Origin: Stigmatella ashevillena
GTDB lineage: Bacteria > Myxococcota > Myxococcia > Myxococcales > Myxococcaceae
DNA: 64,000 nt
Direction: 5' to 3'
Assembly: GCF_028368975.1 (NCBI RefSeq)
Contig: NZ_JAQNDM010000002.1
Span: 1,178,001 to 1,242,000 of the forward strand
Shown: positions 45,814-56,980 of the stretch, in pieces
How positions within the stretch are numbered: position 1 is the stretch's first letter
How the letters are laid out: each line of letters opens with the position of its first letter
The notes under the pieces: generated by a model
The model's input: only the letters and a program-made list of their open reading frames with translations
Databases searched by the model: none
What the model was told of the DNA's origin: nothing
Translations under genes and position numbers: made by a program

Positions 45814-46200
45814 ATGACCCGAGTCAACGAACTTCTGAAAATCCGACAACTCCTTCAGCGCCGCCGCCGGGAAATCCTCACCGTGAGCCTGGGGACCCAC
45901 CGGGAGCTGGATGCCCTCAAGGAGCAGGAAAAGGACCCTGAATACGAGGAGGGTGCGCAGTCCGAGCTTGCCGACTACACGCTCTCCAGCCTGGTGGAGG
46001 CCCAGCGCCGGGAGATCATGCTCATCGACGCCGCGCTGCGGCGCATGGATGAGAGCGTCTTCGGGGAGTGCGTGGACTGCGGCATCGAGATTCCCCTCGA
46101 TCGCCTGGAGGCCATGCCCTTCGCCATCCGCTGCGAGGAGGATGCGACCAGCCATGAACTGGAGACACGCGGCGGGCGCATGGCCACCCCGTCCCTGTAG
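45814..46200 (+). CDS. DksA/TraR-family protein with a three-Cys zinc finger
   Basis: 128 residues from the ATG at 45814. A long coiled coil (about residues 1-80) carries YEEGAQSELADYTLSSLV in the region where DksA has its acidic tip. The C-terminal finger reads CVDCGIEIPLDRLEAMPFAIRCEED: the first CxxC is intact, but the second pair has only one Cys. DksA-like proteins bind the RNA polymerase secondary channel. Zinc binding may be lost or weaker. It is the only plus-strand gene among minus-strand neighbours here. Confidence 0.8.
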   Translation: MTRVNELLKIRQLLQRRRREILTVSLGTHRELDALKEQEKDPEYEEGAQSELADYTLSSLVEAQRREIMLIDAALRRMDESVFGECVDCGIEIPLDRLEAMPFAIRCEEDATSHELETRGGRMATPSL

Positions 46201-46220
46201 CGAGGGACTGCCGTCCCCGC

Positions 46221-46823
46221 CTACTCCTCGCCCTCTTTCATGAGGACCACGAACCGGTAGTTCTCCAGCTCGTTCTGACCGGCGGTGTAGAGGATGGTGA
46301 GCAGCATGTCATAGGGGATCTTCTTGTCCCCGATGATGGACACCTCCTTGCTGAAGGGAGCCGCCGGGTTGCGCTCGGCGATGAACTTCAGCTTCTCCAC
46401 TTCCTTCTTGAGCTGGGTATCCAACCCCACCACGAGCCGTCCCTGGAGCTGCTCCGCGGGCACCTGCCCCTCCACCAACCGGACCGCCTCCTTGTCCCCC
46501 ACCAAGATGTTCTTGGGGGTGATGGTGATGGCCACCGTGTCCTTGGGCGTGGCGCGGGTGGTGGAGATGGGGGGCCGCACATCTTCCGAGGCGGTGACCG
46601 CCGCGGACGATGAGGCGAAGGACTTGAGCAGAAACACCAGGAGGATGGTCATCATGTCCATCATCGCGGTGATGTTCAGCTCTTTGATTTCGCCGGCGGC
46701 CTCGCGCTCCTTGCGCTTCTTGCGGGCCATCGCCTTGCGGAAGCGCATCCGCTGGAGCCGCTCCGCCTGGGCGGGCGTCTGCACGGGAGGGGACGCTGGA
46801 GGAGACGTCATCGCACCCGCCAT
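46221..46823 (-). CDS. TolR/ExbD-family stator subunit 2
   Basis: 200 residues. A basic N-terminus (RMRFRKAMARKKRKERE), then one TM helix led by the essential Asp56 (ITAMMDMMTILLVFLLKSF), then a periplasmic ExbD domain (SKEVSIIGDKKIPYDMLLTIL). It starts 2 bases after the stop of the first ExbD gene. Together with the TolQ-like gene it forms a proton-driven motor unit of the AglR-AglQ-AglS kind (one TolQ, two TolR). Which of the myxobacterial motor paralogues this is cannot be decided here. Confidence 0.87.
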   Translation of the reverse strand: MAGAMTSPPASPPVQTPAQAERLQRMRFRKAMARKKRKEREAAGEIKELNITAMMDMMTILLVFLLKSFASSSAAVTASEDVRPPISTTRATPKDTVAITITPKNILVGDKEAVRLVEGQVPAEQLQGRLVVGLDTQLKKEVEKLKFIAERNPAAPFSKEVSIIGDKKIPYDMLLTILYTAGQNELENYRFVVLMKEGEE

Positions 46824-46825
46824 GC

Positions 46826-47344
46826 TCAGAACCCCGCCAGCGTGACGTCCGGGAACAAGAGCCGCCGGGGGGAGCCCGGCATCTCCCGGCAGGTGTCCAT
46901 CGTCTGGATGAGCGTGTCGTACTGCACGTCCGCATCCGCCGCGATGATGACCTTCGTCTCGGAGGGGAAGGCCTTTTTGATCTCCAGCATGTTGGCGCCG
47001 AGCGCCGCGAAGTCGTAGCTCCCATCCGCCTTGAGGGGGATGGTGGGCGCCTTGCCATCCCCGAGGATGGTGTTCTCGCTGTTGACGAAGTAGCCCTTGC
47101 GCGAGATGAGCACGCTGAGCGTCAGCTTGGGCTGATCGCCCGTGTCCTGCTGCACGCCCGCGGACGGGCCGCCGTAGCTGGGCGCGCTCACGTTCAAGAT
47201 GCCGAACGAGGCCAGCCCGGTGATGGACAGCAGCATGAAGATGATGAGGTTCATGAGGATGTCGAGGTAGGGGATGATGTTCAGTTCCCCCGCCTCCTCT
47301 TCCTCACGAGGCTTCAGCTTCCGCCGAGAGAAGTAGAATGCCAT
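46826..47344 (-). CDS. TolR/ExbD-family stator subunit 1
   Basis: 172 residues. The TM helix carries Asp28 (GELNIIPYLDILMNLIIFML); from memory, an Asp at the same position is the proton-carrying residue of Myxococcus AglQ. The periplasmic part has GYFVNSENTI and TKVIIAADADVQYDTLIQTMD, the ExbD fold. It begins 20 bases after the TolQ-like gene. It likely pairs with the second ExbD as a heterodimer inside the TolQ-like ring. Confidence 0.87.
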   Translation of the reverse strand: MAFYFSRRKLKPREEEEAGELNIIPYLDILMNLIIFMLLSITGLASFGILNVSAPSYGGPSAGVQQDTGDQPKLTLSVLISRKGYFVNSENTILGDGKAPTIPLKADGSYDFAALGANMLEIKKAFPSETKVIIAADADVQYDTLIQTMDTCREMPGSPRRLLFPDVTLAGF

Positions 47345-47364
47345 GCGGTGCTCTCCCGGTCCGG

Positions 47365-48099
47365 TCAGGCGGCCCGGGTATCCGCGTCGCCCGCCTCACC
47401 GGCGTTGCGGCGCGACAGCAGGTTCTCCAGCCGCAGCGCATTGAGCTCCACGCTCTCCACCATGCCCTTCGAGTACGAGGTGAGGATGAGGTGGAAGATG
47501 ATGCAGAGCACGGCGATGGAGAGCGCGAAGGCCGTGTTGTTCATGGCCTTGGAGATACCGTCCGACAAGAGCTGCTGCTTCTGCTCCGCCGGCACGTTGC
47601 CGAGCGCCTGGAAGGTGCCGATGAGGCCGAAGATGGTGCCCACCAGCCCGACGAGGGTGGCGATGTTCGCCAGCGACCAGAGCCAGGGGATGCGGGCGCC
47701 CACGTGCGGGGTGTGCTCGACGAGGGCCTCTTCCACGGCCTTGGCCACTTCGATTTCGCCGCGGTTGGCGCGGGTGAGGCCGGCGCGGATCACCTTGGCC
47801 AGGGGCGCGTTGGGCGCCGCGCTGCACAGCTTCACCGCGCGGTCCACGTTGCCCGTCATGACGAGCTTGGAGATCTGCTCCATGAAGGGCGGGGCATGGA
47901 GGTTGTAGCGGAACATCAGCGTGAAGAAGCGCTCGGCCGCCACCGCCAACGAGCAGGCGAACCAGAACAGGTTCACGAACATGAAGGGACCGCCGTCCTT
48001 GAAGAACTTCACGACGGAGTCCACCACACCCAGCTTGCCGCCCTCGGGAGTGGCGGCCAGCAACACTCCGTCCAGCAGTTCGCTCATCATGAGGATCAT
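47365..48099 (-). CDS. TolQ/ExbB/MotA-family proton channel protein
   Basis: 244 residues with three TM helices: GGPFMFVNLFWFACSLAVAAER, then LWSLANIATLVGLVGTIFGLIG and NNTAFALSIAVLCIIFHLIL, the last two carrying the conserved Thr of the proton path. It heads a three-gene operon with two ExbD partners. In myxobacteria such trios power gliding or envelope functions (AglRQS and paralogues). An internal ATG at 48087 is possible as start. Confidence 0.88.
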   Translation of the reverse strand: MILMMSELLDGVLLAATPEGGKLGVVDSVVKFFKDGGPFMFVNLFWFACSLAVAAERFFTLMFRYNLHAPPFMEQISKLVMTGNVDRAVKLCSAAPNAPLAKVIRAGLTRANRGEIEVAKAVEEALVEHTPHVGARIPWLWSLANIATLVGLVGTIFGLIGTFQALGNVPAEQKQQLLSDGISKAMNNTAFALSIAVLCIIFHLILTSYSKGMVESVELNALRLENLLSRRNAGEAGDADTRAA

Positions 48100-48192
48100 C
48101 GCGCTGCGAATCCTTTCGACGCCCTCGGGTCCGGCTCGCGCGTACTTTCACGGGCGGTGGACTTCCCGGCAGGGATCGGGCTCCACTTTTTA

Positions 48193-48225
48193 GAGGGCGC
48201 CTGACGAAGGTGTCAAGGCGCCCTC
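48193..48225 (-). terminator. Strong hairpin between topA and the motor operon
   Basis: GAGGGCGCCTGAC (48193-48205) pairs with GTCA and AGGCGCCCTC (48212-48225), giving 13 bp with one bulged A and a 6-nt loop. On the minus strand it lies downstream of topA and upstream of the TolQ-like gene. No U-run follows, so it may attenuate or protect the 3' end. Confidence 0.5.
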
Positions 48226-48252
48226 CCCTCTGATCCCTGAATGCCTGGTCCC

Positions 48253-50784
<2,532 letters not shown>

Positions 50785-50796
50785 GACCTCTCCTGC

Positions 50797-51918
50797 TTAA
50801 ATCCTCTCGAACAACCTGCCCGGGTGCTGGATCAGCAACCCAGACAACTCCAGTTCCACCAGCGCGCTCGTGAGCGCCGCGGGTGAAAGCCGGACAACAG
50901 CCAGCACTTCTTCAAATGTGCGGGGGACCCGATCCAACACCTCATAGGCCCCCTTCGCTTCCGCGGAGAGCACCTCCCACCCCTCTCCCACCCCGGGGGG
51001 GACCGCCAGCACAGGGCGAGCCCCCACGAAATCCCAGACGTCCTTCACCGAGAGGCACGCCCGCGCCCGCCCCTGCCGAATCAGTTCGTTGCACCCCGCC
51101 GCGGCCTCGTTGCGAACATCTCCCGGCAGGGCCAGAACGGGACGCCTCAAGGCCTCCCCGGCCACCGCGGTGTACAGCGCCCCGGAGTCCGTCCCTGCCC
51201 GCAGCACCAACACCGCATCCGACGCGCCAGCGATGAGACGGTTGCGCCGAGGAAAGGTGGACCTGCTTGCTCGGACGCCGGGGGGCAGCTCGCTGAAGAA
51301 CACGCCTCCCCGCTCTAAAAAGTGAGGGAGCAGGCGGGCTTGGGGTGGGTCCAGCTCGTCCAGCGCCGAACCCAGGAAGGCCCAGGTTTCTCCCCCGGCA
51401 TCCAAGGCGCCCCAATGGCACGCACGGTCCACCCCCATGGCGGCCCCCGACACCACGCCCACGCCCCCTTCGGCCACTTGCTTCGCGAAGTCCCGGGCAA
51501 AGGGAAGGAAGCCCTGCTCTGGGTGCCGGCTGCCCACCATGGCCACCCGGCGCCGCGGAGGCCCCACGTGGCCCTTGTAGAACAACAGGGGGGGGGCGTC
51601 TGGCGTGCCCACGAGGCGCTCGGGATAGGTCCGCTCGCCCGAGAAGGCCACCTCCATCCCGCTGGCCGCGCAACGCGCCAGGGTGCGCTCGGCCACGAGG
51701 GGAAGCTCCTCCCCCGACGCCAGCCGCTGCCGCACGGGACCGGAGACAGGCGCCTGGGCCAGCCATTCACGCACCGGCCGGGACGCCAAACCCCCCAGCC
51801 GCCCATCGGCGAAGGCGCGCAAGGCCTCCAGGGTCTTCGGGCCCAGGCCCGGGACCGACCAGAGCGCCAGCGTGGCGCATTGGTCTGCCGATAGAATGTG
51901 CGACAAGGTGTGTGCCAT
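50797..51918 (-). CDS. dprA: DprA/Smf DNA-processing protein
   Basis: 373 residues. An N-terminal SAM-like part (LWSVPGLGPKTLEALRAFA) precedes the Rossmann domain (VAMVGSRHPEQGF, VVSGAAMGVDRACHWGAL, FPRRNRLIAGASDAVLVL, SGALYTAVAGEALRRPV) and the C-terminal winged helix (VPRTFEEVLAVVRLSPAALTSALVELELSGLL). It loads RecA on incoming single strands in transformation. Its place directly before topA is the smf-topA order of Bacillus. Confidence 0.93.
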   Translation of the reverse strand: MAHTLSHILSADQCATLALWSVPGLGPKTLEALRAFADGRLGGLASRPVREWLAQAPVSGPVRQRLASGEELPLVAERTLARCAASGMEVAFSGERTYPERLVGTPDAPPLLFYKGHVGPPRRRVAMVGSRHPEQGFLPFARDFAKQVAEGGVGVVSGAAMGVDRACHWGALDAGGETWAFLGSALDELDPPQARLLPHFLERGGVFFSELPPGVRASRSTFPRRNRLIAGASDAVLVLRAGTDSGALYTAVAGEALRRPVLALPGDVRNEAAAGCNELIRQGRARACLSVKDVWDFVGARPVLAVPPGVGEGWEVLSAEAKGAYEVLDRVPRTFEEVLAVVRLSPAALTSALVELELSGLLIQHPGRLFERI

Positions 51919-51988
51919 AGAACCCCCCCCGGCGTGGTTCCCACCTATATAGATGATGGGACCGACGGAAGGCGGCGCGACACATAAA

Positions 51989-52024
51989 CACCGGACCGGC
52001 AGCGGTCAAGCAACCCGTCCGGTG
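51989..52024 (-). terminator. Hairpin downstream of the LysM gene
   Basis: CACCGGAC (51989-51996) pairs with GTCCGGTG (52017-52024). On the minus strand it follows the LysM stop by 7 bases and is followed by TTTATG, a weak T-tract. Confidence 0.4.
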
Positions 52025-52031
52025 GGACACC

Positions 52032-53219
52032 TCAACGGCTCGCGGTAGGTGCCTTGCCTACACGCAGTTCGGCATGGTCTCCGGGGATGATTTCGCGCAG
52101 GGAGGCCGTGACCAAGCAGTTGGAGGCGCGCTCCTTCACCTCGGTGACGAGGCACAGGCCAATGGCCTCCGACGGCAGCGCCTTGTCCTTCTGCGTGGGC
52201 TTGAGCAGCGTCCCACCGACGGTGTCCTCCTGGCGCACGATGGTGAAGACGTTGCCGGTCTCCACGCCATCCGCGCTGCCCTTGTCCACCACCAGCACGC
52301 TGTGCTCGCCGGTGAACGTGAGGTACGGCACCAGGGCCGTGACGATGTAGCCCTTGAGCTGTTTGTTGTTGGGTTTGACGGCGATGCGGTCCGTCAGCTT
52401 CTCGCCGTAGGGGCCCACCAGGTCCGTGCGCTCGATGGGGTTCCAGGTCTCTTGGATCTGCGCGGTGACGAACTTGTCGCCCACGGTCAGCACCTTCAGG
52501 GTGCCATTGAGCTCCGTGAGGTAGCCCATCTTGCGCTTCTTGTTCACCGGGTGCTGCACTTCCTGGACGGTGCGGAAGATGAGGTAGCGGTCCCCCACCT
52601 TGGCGTCGGTCTTGCGCTTGAAGCGCACGTAGACCTTGTCCGGGAAGGAGAGCATCTCCGCGTCGGAGAAGGAGTTGTCGATCTGCCCCGCCTCGTCCAC
52701 TTCCTTCTGGGTCACGAAGGCCTGCGTCGTGACCAGCGTGGCGCCCTGGGGCTGATAGGAGATCTTCCCGGAGACGCTCACCAGGTCCTCGCCGCTCAGC
52801 TCCGTGGCCGCCTGGAGTCCACCGCCGTCATCCTCCGGGCCGACGCCCGTCTCCACGCGCGAGGGAACCTCCTCGCCCGCGGGGAAGAAGCGCACCCGGT
52901 TGCCTGGGTAGATCCAGTGCGGGTTGGCGATCTCCGGGTTGTAGGACCAGACCTTGGGCCAGTACCAGGGGCTGCCCAAGTACTGCTGCGAGAGATCCCA
53001 CAGGGTGTCGCCCCCCACCACGGTGTGCACCTCACCGGGGGCCGTCTCCCGGGCGCCCGCGACGTTGGGTCCCCGGGTAGAGCGAGGCTCATCGGCGACA
53101 TCCGAGCCCTCCGTCTCTCCGCCTTCGGGGTCCTCGGCCTCCGCCTCCTGGGCGCGGGCCAGGCCGGGCGGCGCGATGACCAGGGCCAGGAGGAGCGATG
53201 TCAGGATCCGGGAGCGCAT
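52032..53219 (-). CDS. Secreted LysM-domain protein
   Basis: 395 residues. Signal peptide LLLALVIAPPGLARA, then an acidic linker (EAEDPEGGETEGSDVADEP) and one LysM (VHTVVGGDTLWDLSQQYLGSPWYWPKVWSYNPEIANPHWIYPGNRVRF, about 65-115). The rest is an uncharacterised beta-rich domain. LysM binds peptidoglycan. It lies between the YbgF-like and dprA genes; the architecture suits an envelope scaffold. Confidence 0.87.
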   Translation of the reverse strand: MRSRILTSLLLALVIAPPGLARAQEAEAEDPEGGETEGSDVADEPRSTRGPNVAGARETAPGEVHTVVGGDTLWDLSQQYLGSPWYWPKVWSYNPEIANPHWIYPGNRVRFFPAGEEVPSRVETGVGPEDDGGGLQAATELSGEDLVSVSGKISYQPQGATLVTTQAFVTQKEVDEAGQIDNSFSDAEMLSFPDKVYVRFKRKTDAKVGDRYLIFRTVQEVQHPVNKKRKMGYLTELNGTLKVLTVGDKFVTAQIQETWNPIERTDLVGPYGEKLTDRIAVKPNNKQLKGYIVTALVPYLTFTGEHSVLVVDKGSADGVETGNVFTIVRQEDTVGGTLLKPTQKDKALPSEAIGLCLVTEVKERASNCLVTASLREIIPGDHAELRVGKAPTASR

Positions 53220-53244
53220 CGGACGACTTCCTTTCGGACTTCAG

Positions 53245-54051
53245 CTAGGGCGAGAGGGACGCGAGCCGCTGCTCTGCTTGTGTCGCGGCGGCTGTCCCTG
53301 GAAACTGGGTGATGACGCGGGTGTAGAGCGCGCGGGCGTCTTCCGGCTGCTTGAGCTTCAGCCGGCATTCGGCCAGCCGGAGCATGCCGTCGAGCACGGC
53401 ATCCCCAGCGGGGTAGTTGCTGATGAGGCGCTCGAAGAGGCGGGAGGCGCCGTCGAGATCCTTGAGGCCGATCAGGCCCAACCCGCTGAAGTAGAGCGCA
53501 TTGTCGGCGTGGGCATGGCGCGGGTTCTGCTCGGCGAAGGCTTGCAGCCTCACCACCCCTGTCTCCACGTTGCCCGTGCGCAGGGCCGACACGGCCTGCT
53601 CGAACTCCGCATCCAGGAGGGCCGTGTTCATCGGCGAGGAGGCGGGGGCTTCGTCCGGCGCGGAGCTGACGAACATCTCCATCTGATCACTGTCCGGCTC
53701 CGCCACGTCCACCTGGACGGGCAGCGCCGGGGCAGGCTCGGCCTTCGGCTTGAGCTTCACCACCGTCAAGGACGGAACCTCATGCGTCCGAGGAGCCGGG
53801 GCCCCGGCGGCGGACGCGGGCGTCTCCACGGGCGCTTTCGGGGAGGCGGGACGGGCGCTGAGGACCGAGGCGCTGCGCTCCATGCGCTCCACCTTTTCGC
53901 TCACGCGCGCCTGCTGCTCCCGGAGCGCGCGAATTTCCGCACGCAACGAGGCCAGCTCCGCCTGGGTGGCAGAGCCGGTGGCGCACGCCGCCAGCGTGCA
54001 CAACGGGACGGCGGCGATCAGCCGCCAGAGCATGAAAGGACGCTTCAGCAC
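53245..54051 (-). CDS. YbgF/CpoB-like lipoprotein with coiled coil and TPR
   Basis: 268 residues from the GTG at 54051, chosen because GGAG lies 4 bases upstream; an ATG at 54033 would shorten it. The signal (LIAAVPLCTLAAC) is a lipobox. A coiled coil (ELASLRAEIRALREQQARVSEKVERMER) and a Pro/Ala linker lead to C-terminal TPR (NALYFSGLGLIGLKDLDGASRLFERLI). This matches CpoB/YbgF, which links Tol-Pal and peptidoglycan synthesis. The TolQ/R motor lies a few genes away. Confidence 0.78.
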   Translation of the reverse strand: MLKRPFMLWRLIAAVPLCTLAACATGSATQAELASLRAEIRALREQQARVSEKVERMERSASVLSARPASPKAPVETPASAAGAPAPRTHEVPSLTVVKLKPKAEPAPALPVQVDVAEPDSDQMEMFVSSAPDEAPASSPMNTALLDAEFEQAVSALRTGNVETGVVRLQAFAEQNPRHAHADNALYFSGLGLIGLKDLDGASRLFERLISNYPAGDAVLDGMLRLAECRLKLKQPEDARALYTRVITQFPGTAAATQAEQRLASLSP

Positions 54052-54110
54052 GGTTCTCCGGGAGCGAGGATAGAGAGCGGCCTCGGAGACGGTCAAGAAA
54101 TCGGCCGGTA

Positions 54111-54872
54111 TCAGAAGCGGTGGAGGGCGAAATTGATGTGACGTCCCGTGCGGCCCGCGTCTCGCCGATGCGAGAAGAAGTGCGCCGCGTCACAGGAATT
54201 ACACTGTTGTAGCACATCCATGTGGGGAACCTTCACCCCCATGCGCCGCAGCGTCAGGACCACGGCGCGGGGCAGATCCAGGCGGAACTCGTCCCCTTGC
54301 GCCACCACCACGTCCGCGCCGAAGCGCGTGGCGAAGCGCCGCGCGAGATCCTCGGAGACGACGTAGCAGCACTGCTGGATGGCGGGGCCCACGGCCACCA
54401 GCAGCTTCTCCGGCTTCGCGCCACGCGCCACCAGTGCCTCCACCGCCCTGGCGGAGATGTCCGCGTCCGTCCCCCGCCAGCCCGAGTGCACCGCCGCCAC
54501 GTGTCGCCCCTCGGGATCCACCAGCAGCACCGGCACGCAGTCCGCCGTGGACACCCCCACCCATTGCCCGGGCTGATCCGTCCAGAGCGCATCCGCCTCG
54601 GTCTGCTGCGGACGCAACGTGGCGGAGCTCTCCCCTGGAACGGCCTGGACCACCCGATCTCCGTGGACTTGTTTCACCGTGGCCAGGGCGCCCAGCGGGG
54701 CGCCCACGGCCTGCGCCAGGCGCTGGTAATTCTCGTCCACGCGCTCACGCACGTCCCCGCTGCTCAGCCCCAGATTCAGCGAGGCGAAAGGGCCCATGGA
54801 GACGCCGCCCGACCGGGTGGAGAAACCGTGAGGCACAGGCAAAAGCGGCGAGGTGATGAACAAGGGCTCCAT
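54111..54872 (-). CDS. pgeF: PgeF, peptidoglycan editing factor (laccase-domain family)
   Basis: 253 residues from the ATG at 54872 (GGAG 6 bases upstream). The metal residues are His in VKQVHGDRV, Cys in STADCVPVLL and His in VHSGWRGT; AVGPAIQQCCYVV follows. YfiH/PgeF proteins clear wrongly incorporated Ser-containing muropeptides; relatives show multicopper oxidase activity. It is first in the minus-strand run, divergent from the GGDEF gene. Confidence 0.88.
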   Translation of the reverse strand: MEPLFITSPLLPVPHGFSTRSGGVSMGPFASLNLGLSSGDVRERVDENYQRLAQAVGAPLGALATVKQVHGDRVVQAVPGESSATLRPQQTEADALWTDQPGQWVGVSTADCVPVLLVDPEGRHVAAVHSGWRGTDADISARAVEALVARGAKPEKLLVAVGPAIQQCCYVVSEDLARRFATRFGADVVVAQGDEFRLDLPRAVVLTLRRMGVKVPHMDVLQQCNSCDAAHFFSHRRDAGRTGRHINFALHRF

Positions 54873-54959
54873 TGCAGACTCCACGGTAACCCACCCGTTC
54901 CTGGAGGACATCGTTCTCAGGGAAATCCCATTGTCGAAAGAAAATTCCTCCGCGAACGT

Positions 54960-54988
54960 TTGACAGTCTCAAGCCGTCCACCTGAAAA
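54960..54988 (+). promoter_or_regulatory. Weak candidate promoter of the GGDEF gene
   Basis: TTGACA at 54960-54965, then 17 bases and TGAAAA at 54983-54988, in an AT-richer gap 54 bases before the GGDEF ATG. The -35 is perfect; the -10 is poor. Confidence 0.35.
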
Positions 54989-55041
54989 TTCCAACCCTGT
55001 GGGTCTGCTGGAGCTGGGCTCCGGCCGCCCATCCCGAGAAT

Positions 55042-56967
55042 ATGGCCTTGGGCACGCACACCATCGGCAGGAAGCTCCTCTGGAGCATTGCCATGCCGGG
55101 CTTTCTCGTCGCGTTGCTTGGCGCCGGCTCCTTCTGGCGCGAGACGCAGCAAGCCCTCCAGCAAACGTCGCGCGAAGAGGCGCTGGCCCTGGCTCAGTTT
55201 GTCACCTCCACCTTCACTCTGCCCCAAGCGGATCGCGAACACCCTCACGGCGCGGTGCCAGAGGTCATCTCGTCCAACACGCTCCTGCTGCGCTCCGTGG
55301 AAGAGCTTCGCATCCTCACGCCCACCGGGCAGATCCGCTGGTCACGCCAGCGCGGGGAAGAAGGCCAGTTCCATCCTGATCGGGCGCGACTGGCGGCCTC
55401 TCACGAGGGGAAGATCGCCGCTTCGAGCACGTCCACGGAGATCCTCCAGCCCCTCGGCGGCGCGGAGTGTTCCGGGTGCCACGCGGGCCAGGCGGCGTCC
55501 TTGGGCGTGCTTCAGCTTCGGATGTCAGAGCCACAGCTCAACCGCCAGCTCACGCAGGGCTTTCTCGTCGTCGTGATGGGCGCGGTCCTGTTCGTGGGTC
55601 TGCTCGCCCTGGTCACCACCCTGTCGCTCCGGTTTGTCATCACCCGGCCCCTGCGCCGACTGGCGGCGGTCATGCGGCGGGCAGAGGAAGGGGATCTGCT
55701 GGTGCGCGCGGAGGTGCGCGGCTCGGATGAGATCTCCCTGCTGAGCGCCGCCTTCAACCAGATGCTGGGACGTCTCACCTCGATGAAGGTGGAGGAGATC
55801 GACACCCAGCGGGATCTGGTGATCACCAAGGACAAGCTGGCCCTCAAGGAGAAGCTGGAGGAGCGCATCACGGAGCTGTCGTTGCTGTTCGACGTGGCCC
55901 ACTCGCTCAACTCCACGCTGGAGCTGGAGGAGATGCTCGAGCGCATCACCCGGCTCATCGTGGAGCGGCTGAAGATCCCCGACTTCTCCATCATGCTGCT
56001 CAACCCGGACGGCGTGCTGGAGGTGCGGTGCGCCTGGCCGAAGAACCAGGGCAACGAGGGGCTCACGTTCAAGGTGGGCGAAGGGGCCTGCGGCCGTGCC
56101 GCGGAGACGCTCCGGGCGGTGTATCTGACCGATGTCTCGGACCACTCCAGTGTGTTTGCCCGGCGCAACCTGGTGGGTGAATCGGACAGGGGCGCGCTGC
56201 TGTCCGTGCCCATGGTGCACATGGATGTGCTCCTGGGGGTGATCAACTTCCAGCGCCCCATGGTGGCCAGCTTCTCCCCCGAGGAGCTGGAGCTGCTCAC
56301 GGCGGTGGCGGATCAGGCCGCCACGGCGGTGAAGAATGCCCGGCTGCACGAGGAGACCGTGCAGCTGACCATGACGGATCCGCTCACCGGGGTGCCCAAC
56401 CGGCGCCACCTCTTCGCGCGGATGGAGCAGGAGCTGGCGCGCGCCGAGCGCTACCAAACGCCCCTGTCCATCCTCATGGTGGACGTGGACTACTTCAAGC
56501 GGCTCAACGACGCGGCGGGCCACCGGGCAGGCGACGAGACGCTGCGCAAGGTGTGTGATGTGTTGCGCACCCGCGTGCGCAAGGTGGACACGCTGGCGCG
56601 CTATGGCGGCGAGGAGTTCATGATCCTGCTGCCGCAGACCTCCAAGGCCGACGCGCTCGAGGTGGGCGAGAAGCTCCGGCGCGCGGTGGCGGACGCCTCC
56701 ACGCTGGTGTCCTCCTCTCAGCCCACCGGCCACGTCACCATCTCCATCGGTGTGGCCTGCTACCCCGTGGACGCCACCCTCCAGGACCCGTTGATGGATT
56801 GCTCGGACTCCGCGCTCTATGCCAGCAAGCGCGGGGGCCGGAACAAGGTGACGGCCTATGAGCCCGGCATGGAGATCCACCCGGGCCGTGAGCGGGGGCC
56901 GCATGTCGGCCGCCCGTCCACCGAGCCCACGCGGGGGTTGACCCCCCCCGGGGTGGCCAAGGCCTGA
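55042..56967 (+). CDS. Diguanylate cyclase with c-type heme motif, HAMP and GAF
   Basis: 641 residues. A first TM helix (LLWSIAMPGFLVALLGAGSF) precedes a periplasmic domain of about 140 residues carrying CSGCH (143-147), a c-type heme attachment motif. A second TM (GFLVVVMGAVLFVGLLALVTTL), HAMP, a coiled coil and GAF (about 300-450) follow. GGDEF has the intact active site GGEEF (522-526) and the RxxD inhibitory site RKVD five residues before it, so active, feedback-controlled c-di-GMP synthesis is expected. The C-terminal about 30 residues are Pro/Arg-rich. The heme suggests a redox or gas cue. Confidence 0.88.
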   Translation: MALGTHTIGRKLLWSIAMPGFLVALLGAGSFWRETQQALQQTSREEALALAQFVTSTFTLPQADREHPHGAVPEVISSNTLLLRSVEELRILTPTGQIRWSRQRGEEGQFHPDRARLAASHEGKIAASSTSTEILQPLGGAECSGCHAGQAASLGVLQLRMSEPQLNRQLTQGFLVVVMGAVLFVGLLALVTTLSLRFVITRPLRRLAAVMRRAEEGDLLVRAEVRGSDEISLLSAAFNQMLGRLTSMKVEEIDTQRDLVITKDKLALKEKLEERITELSLLFDVAHSLNSTLELEEMLERITRLIVERLKIPDFSIMLLNPDGVLEVRCAWPKNQGNEGLTFKVGEGACGRAAETLRAVYLTDVSDHSSVFARRNLVGESDRGALLSVPMVHMDVLLGVINFQRPMVASFSPEELELLTAVADQAATAVKNARLHEETVQLTMTDPLTGVPNRRHLFARMEQELARAERYQTPLSILMVDVDYFKRLNDAAGHRAGDETLRKVCDVLRTRVRKVDTLARYGGEEFMILLPQTSKADALEVGEKLRRAVADASTLVSSSQPTGHVTISIGVACYPVDATLQDPLMDCSDSALYASKRGGRNKVTAYEPGMEIHPGRERGPHVGRPSTEPTRGLTPPGVAKA

Positions 56968-56980
56968 CAGCCGGGGCTGC

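Noticed and set aside
46221-48099. Naming the motor genes aglR, aglQ and aglS
   Set aside because: Layout and Asp28 fit, but myxobacteria have several such trios. The topA/trmFO neighbourhood may belong to a paralogue, so no symbols were given.
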